From assembly GCA_013399305.1 (NCBI GenBank), contig VXAI01000049.1, positions 1,175,835-1,239,834 of the forward strand: a DNA stretch of 64,000 bases. Direction: 5' to 3'. Shown here piece by piece: positions 60,001 through 64,000 of this stretch. Within the stretch, counting starts at the first letter, position 1, and each line of letters starts with the position of its first letter. A program made the translations under genes and the position numbers. The notes under the pieces are model-generated. The model searched no databases, was not told the DNA's origin, and worked only from the letters and a program-made list of their open reading frames with translations. The DNA comes from Rostratula benghalensis. Taxonomy: Eukaryota > Chordata > Aves > Charadriiformes > Rostratulidae.

Positions 60001-61810
60001 AAGGAGTTCTAATTTAACTCATCAAGTTATTGCTTGTGAATTCATTCAGAAGTATGTGAAACTTTTAAAGTAGGACAGAGACTTTCCTACTGTGCTGTCT
60101 AAACAGATACCATAAATAGTTGTGGACAATATTCATAGGCTAGCCTCCTTTTTATCATGCTTTTCATCACAGTTGGGTGTAAGGTGCATAAACAATGCAT
60201 CGATGTCTCAAAATTAAGAAATCAAAGAGGTTCTCAAAGCATCAGAAGAAAATTACAGCCCTTTTAAGTTCATGACAATAAAACATACAAAAAGAGTCAA
60301 TACAAAAGGAAAGGTATAGAAAATACCTTTACATTGCAGCTATTTTCACTAACATTTGCTTTTAAATTACATGACCATTTCCCAGGAAATAGATTATAAC
60401 ATGGAAGCAATTTTCTTTACAATTATTTTGCAACTACTACTTTTATTTATTACATCTCATGCCAGTGATGATTCAGAAATAAGGTGATCAGCTATTTCCA
60501 TGGGCTTAGCATAGATGCACTTTCACTGAATGCTTTGGGAACACCAAAAGCTCAATTTTTGCTGCTGGTAAAAATCCCACAAGATGTATAGACACTGAAA
60601 GTCTGTTCGATGATTTAGAGTCAGGTAAAAAAGGTGAGGAAGGATTTCAACATTTTTTTAAAACAGAGACCCTCTTTCCAACACCTTCAGGAGGGAGTTT
60701 TCCTTTGCAGTAGCATAAATATTTATAACACTCACCACCACCTGCACAATCATCCCTATAAACTGATATGCTCTCATAACTACTGGTAATGAAACGTGTT
60801 TTACACTACAAGCCTTTGGCAACATGTCTGTGCAGTGCAGACATTATCAAAACAAGAGCACTAGCAAGCTTACTACTGTGGCACAGCTATTGGCTATTTT
60901 AAGGTGTTTTCTTTTCCAGACAGACATCTCACATGCACATATGTATGTATACAAAACTGCAGGAAGCAGTATTGCCTAGAAGCTAGGGCAGAGCCCTGGG
61001 ATTTCGTTCTATTCCCATTTTTTAGGACTGGCTTATTGGTAAATTTTGGGGAACTTGATCATTTCATAACTCAAGTTGCTCCTTGGAAAATAGAATACTG
61101 ATACCTTACTATTTTATGTGCTTTAAAATTAATGAATGGAAAATACCACATATGAAATAAACACCCTATGAATAACATATTTATATTTGTATGTATCTAG
61201 GTTTTTAAATAACCAGTTAGGAGTTGACAATATATAGTTACCTCACTGTAAAATAACTATGCTCATTCTCTTTGGGATAGCTAAAACATCATAGTTACCG
61301 AAGCAAAATTAGTGAACTACTTCAGCAACATCTTGGGAAAGCTAATAATTTTTAAGGCATTTAGAGTAATTTTGAATTAATAGTAATGTCAACGCAGAAA
61401 AATGAAAATTAATAGATTTCTTAATTTCAAATCTTTCTTGAAGGTATAATTATTTAAACTCATGGCTAAGATCCAAGATTATCTTTACAACATATGAATG
61501 GTCTTTGTGGATTTGTTGGTCATCATCCAACTTTGTACAGTTTCAACATTTTTATAATGGAATAAGTAGGATACAATTTCAGTTTTACAATAAAATTTTG
61601 GCAGAACAGACATTGATCTTTATGTTCAACTGTAAAAATCTTCTCCTTGTACATAAAACGTAAAAATCAACTCGTTACACACAATGAGAAAAGAATCTGG
61701 ATGAAGACCATGAAATAATAAAAGTTGATCCAAAGCTCACTGTAGACAATAGGAGACTCTTCCACCCATTACAAAGGATATAGGGTAGAATCCTAAATGG
61801 GAAAATTAAG
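57073..61810. other. Unique AT-rich non-coding DNA
   Basis: No gene is recognised. Frames of 62-69 codons are domain-free. A candidate non-coding element is listed separately at 59.04-59.48 kb. There are no CR1 or simple repeats of note. Confidence 0.5.
59040..59480. promoter_or_regulatory. Candidate conserved non-coding block 7
   Basis: This repeat-free block includes AAATATAATCCATCGAAATT near 59092, CAATTACCACTTATTACTGG near 59156, CCTGCAGCTGCAG (an extended palindrome around an E-box, near 59230) and GGGCCCCTTTGACTAAAC near 59416. The last could contain a TCF/LEF-like CTTTGA core. Closed frames and mixed composition argue for a regulatory element over an exon. Low confidence without alignment. 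Confidence 0.25.
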
Positions 61811-61915
61811 GCATTCATCCAGCAAAGCACTTAAACATGAGAGTAGTTTCACTTAAATCTCATAGAAAACCTCTTAGGTTTGATTTCAGCAGGGCTTACT
61901 TGCATGGTGAGAAAT
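61811..61915. repeat. Ancient sauropsid repeat remnant (copy 4)
   Basis: TTCATCCAGCAAAGCACTTA followed by AACATGAGAGTAGTTTCACT recalls the old reptilian repeat segment 'atccagcaaagcacttaagcatgtgagtagtcccattgacttcaatggg'. The match decays after about 61860, although GCAGGGCTTACTTGCATG fits its later part loosely. This is the clearest of the four copies for this section of the element. Confidence 0.6.
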
Positions 61916-64000
61916 GACTCGGTATGAGCTGGGATAACAGAATATGGCCCCTGGAGTCATATAGCTAGACCGGGTCTTTGCAGGGCCTGTATCCACATCT
62001 TTAAATAGTCATAGAGGCTACCTTAACTGAATTGTTGCCAAGCTGAAGAATGGAGTAAGTCTGATAGTGTGCCATTGCCACCTTCCAGAAGGAGGTTGAT
62101 CCCTATGGTACGTCACACCAAGGTGTAGCTGTTCCCAGCCTTCCATGATGTTAGTTCTGCTGCTAAATTTGCTGGATCACTCAGAGAGATGTTTGTTCCA
62201 TATTGAAGAGCAACCAAGAAATTTGAAGGACTTTCCCCACAAGTACACCTTCTGACTATCTTTGCACCTTATGTCTTCTCTGAGAATATGATATGGAAGT
62301 TTTGTGTGATAGAACACACATGTGATAGAAAGTCATTTTTTAGCTGGATTGCACATGACTAGCTATGCATTAGTAAAGGTGAACAAGAAAGCACAGCTTA
62401 TTCCTACATAAAAATAATCCATACTGGAAAAATTGAGACCAAGGTTAGGATATTGCGATAAAAATAAAACCCTCCAGTTTTTAAAGAATATAGCAGTGTA
62501 AGTTCACTCCTTGGTTACCAACAGAAGCATACACAGTATGTGCAGACATTAGAGTTGTGTAGTATTTTCTCTTTAAACTGTCATATATAGGCATTGATTG
62601 TTCAGTGAACACAGCTAGAAAACCTCTGCTCTGCCAATTCTTGTCAAGCTTAAAGATGGAAGAAACATAAAATAAAGAGACTATATGCGTAGAACCCGAG
62701 AGCAAGAGAGACAAATTTTAGTGGGTTTTTTTTAACAAATGGCAGGACGAATAAGATTACAGTTGCGTATGTAAGTTTGCTGTCGTACCGGTATTTTCTC
62801 CTCACAAAAACATTTTCAGGTGGAGAAATGGTCATATATTTTACAGTGAAACTATATTGAAACTGGCTACATCTTGGGAAATGAATGGGATCTTACATCA
62901 TCACTGAACATATTGAAAGGGACTAAAGACCATAAGTTAACTCCTTATGGTTCTCATTTGAAATGTGTCAAAGCATCACTAGAACTAGATAATTCATTAC
63001 AATCCAGTGCAGTTAAGCACCTCATAAAGTTAATATTCAACACTTGTATTTACAGCACTTTCACTTAAGTAGGTTTTTAGGCATGTTGTTTAAACCAAAC
63101 TAGTGTTGACACAATTATTTCATTTTGCCTTGTGTCAGTATGAGATAATCATATTTTTCTTTATTGAATGCTTTCCCAAAGTCAGACCAATTACTTGTGT
63201 TATAGCACAATAGAACAACAACTGAAACACACCATTCCCACTGGGGACGACATGGCATGTATGAAAGGACCAGAACTTTGAGTCTTTCTTCTTAGTTTTC
63301 CAAGAAATAATGTCTCCCTTCCGCTTTATAAAAACGCACAGTATCAGACTGGGGCAGAATTCTTTTTTTTTTTTTTTTTTTAAATTTACACAACCTCTGG
63401 TTTGCTATACAAGGGATCTAGAGATTTTCCATGCTTTTCCTAATGAACACCAGAAAAAAGGCTGATGTTTTCATCTTCCTTACACATGCACGGAGGAGAG
63501 AGGAGAAAATACAGTCACACCAGTAGATGTACAAATTATTTGTTATTGTCTTACCTTTCTCGCCCAAAATGAAAACATTTTGACAATGAAGTGATATCCC
63601 GGTTGCCTAGTTTCATCTCCTAGTTGTTCCATGGAGTCCTACTGCAATCCACTTCATCATTTCCCCTGTAAAATGGTAAAAACAAATACATAAATACAAA
63701 TCTTCCTTGTAAGAACAGGCAGTATTTCTGATCTTTATATTTTCTTTTTAGGGTGTAAACACTCCAGAATAAAAAAGAATATATTGATATTTATAAAATC
63801 ATAGCACATGGTCTTGGATGCAGATAATAAACAACAGTGTTAGTGTTCCAGTAAACATTGTGTAAAAATGTGTGTGGTCAAGTTTGTAGTAAGAAGAAAA
63901 AAAAATTAACACTTTTTTTTTTAAACTGCTCTGTTGTTTTCAACTTTGTTAATTGGCCTAGGAAAAGATATTGCTGCGCCTTAAAATTCCTGTTGTAAAA
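61916..64000. other. Unique AT-rich non-coding DNA to window end
   Basis: No gene is recognised. Minus-strand frames of 61-77 codons near 62.5-62.8 kb lack domains. On the minus strand, 63665 to 63555 is framed by a good acceptor and donor (TTTTACAG and AAAG/GTAAGA), but all three frames have stops. T and A runs are present at 63363-63381 and near 63898-63922. Confidence 0.48.
63363..63381. repeat. Poly-T tract (19 T)
   Basis: A homopolymer after GAATTC. No retroposed body is recognised beside it on the complementary strand. Likely length-variable. Confidence 0.88.

Noticed and set aside
61940..62000. Second MIR-like piece (GTCATATAGCTAGACCGGG)
   Set aside because: Only about 15 bases resemble the MIR 'ggtcacacagctag' block and no neighbouring MIR blocks follow.
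63555..63665. Minus-strand exon-like segment with acceptor TTTTACAG and donor AAAG/GTAAGA, length a multiple of three
   Set aside because: Stops occur in all three frames, so it cannot be an internal coding exon. The TACCATTTTACAG motif might instead be a MIR scrap, but too little matches.
1..64000. Bacterial or phage system, CRISPR array, or operon
   Set aside because: No regularly spaced repeats, no ribosome-binding sites or closely packed genes, and the repeat content is vertebrate.

Overview
This window reads as vertebrate, almost certainly avian, nuclear DNA with no protein-coding gene that I can support. The best evidence is a set of 5'-truncated CR1 LINE 3' ends with the typical bird layout: sense-strand copies end in an 8-mer tail of the ATTCTATG type, and antisense copies begin with its complement. 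Interspersed repeats cover only a few percent of the window. Older fossils are also present: a diverged CR1, a MIR-like SINE and short remnants of an unnamed repeat that I associate with reptiles and birds. The species cannot be fixed from this alone.

No open frame outside CR1 exceeds about 150 codons, none matches a protein family I recognise, and none is bracketed by convincing splice sites that keep a frame open. No tRNA, rRNA, snRNA, known microRNA, CpG-island promoter, CRISPR array or bacterial-style operon is visible. The simplest reading is a gene desert or a very long intron.

Layout: 1-31 kb is the more GC-rich half and holds seven of the eight young CR1 fragments (3.9, 8.5, 17.8, 19.2, 22.1, 26.6 and 31.2 kb). 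Between them lie long unique AT-rich blocks (about 11.9-12.9, 13.05-13.35, 16.8-17.6, 22.9-23.5, 27.8-28.1 and 29.9-31.0 kb). These are dense in TAAT homeodomain cores and look like conserved non-coding enhancers, but this is a judgement of texture and no alignment was possible. From 33 to 64 kb the DNA is more AT-rich. It carries one short young CR1 (57.0 kb) and most of the old fossils: diverged CR1 at 33.8-34.4 kb, ancient repeat pieces at 48.4, 49.15 and 61.8 kb, and a MIR-like element at 56.4 kb.

Other structure includes two inverted POU octamers at 24.75 kb, a two-part inverted repeat at 37.6 kb, perfect palindromes at 9.84 and 56.86 kb, several hairpins, two short tandem duplications, four G-quadruplex candidates and one CTCF-like site. 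The interest of this window is regulatory and evolutionary. I found no sign of a new multi-gene system.
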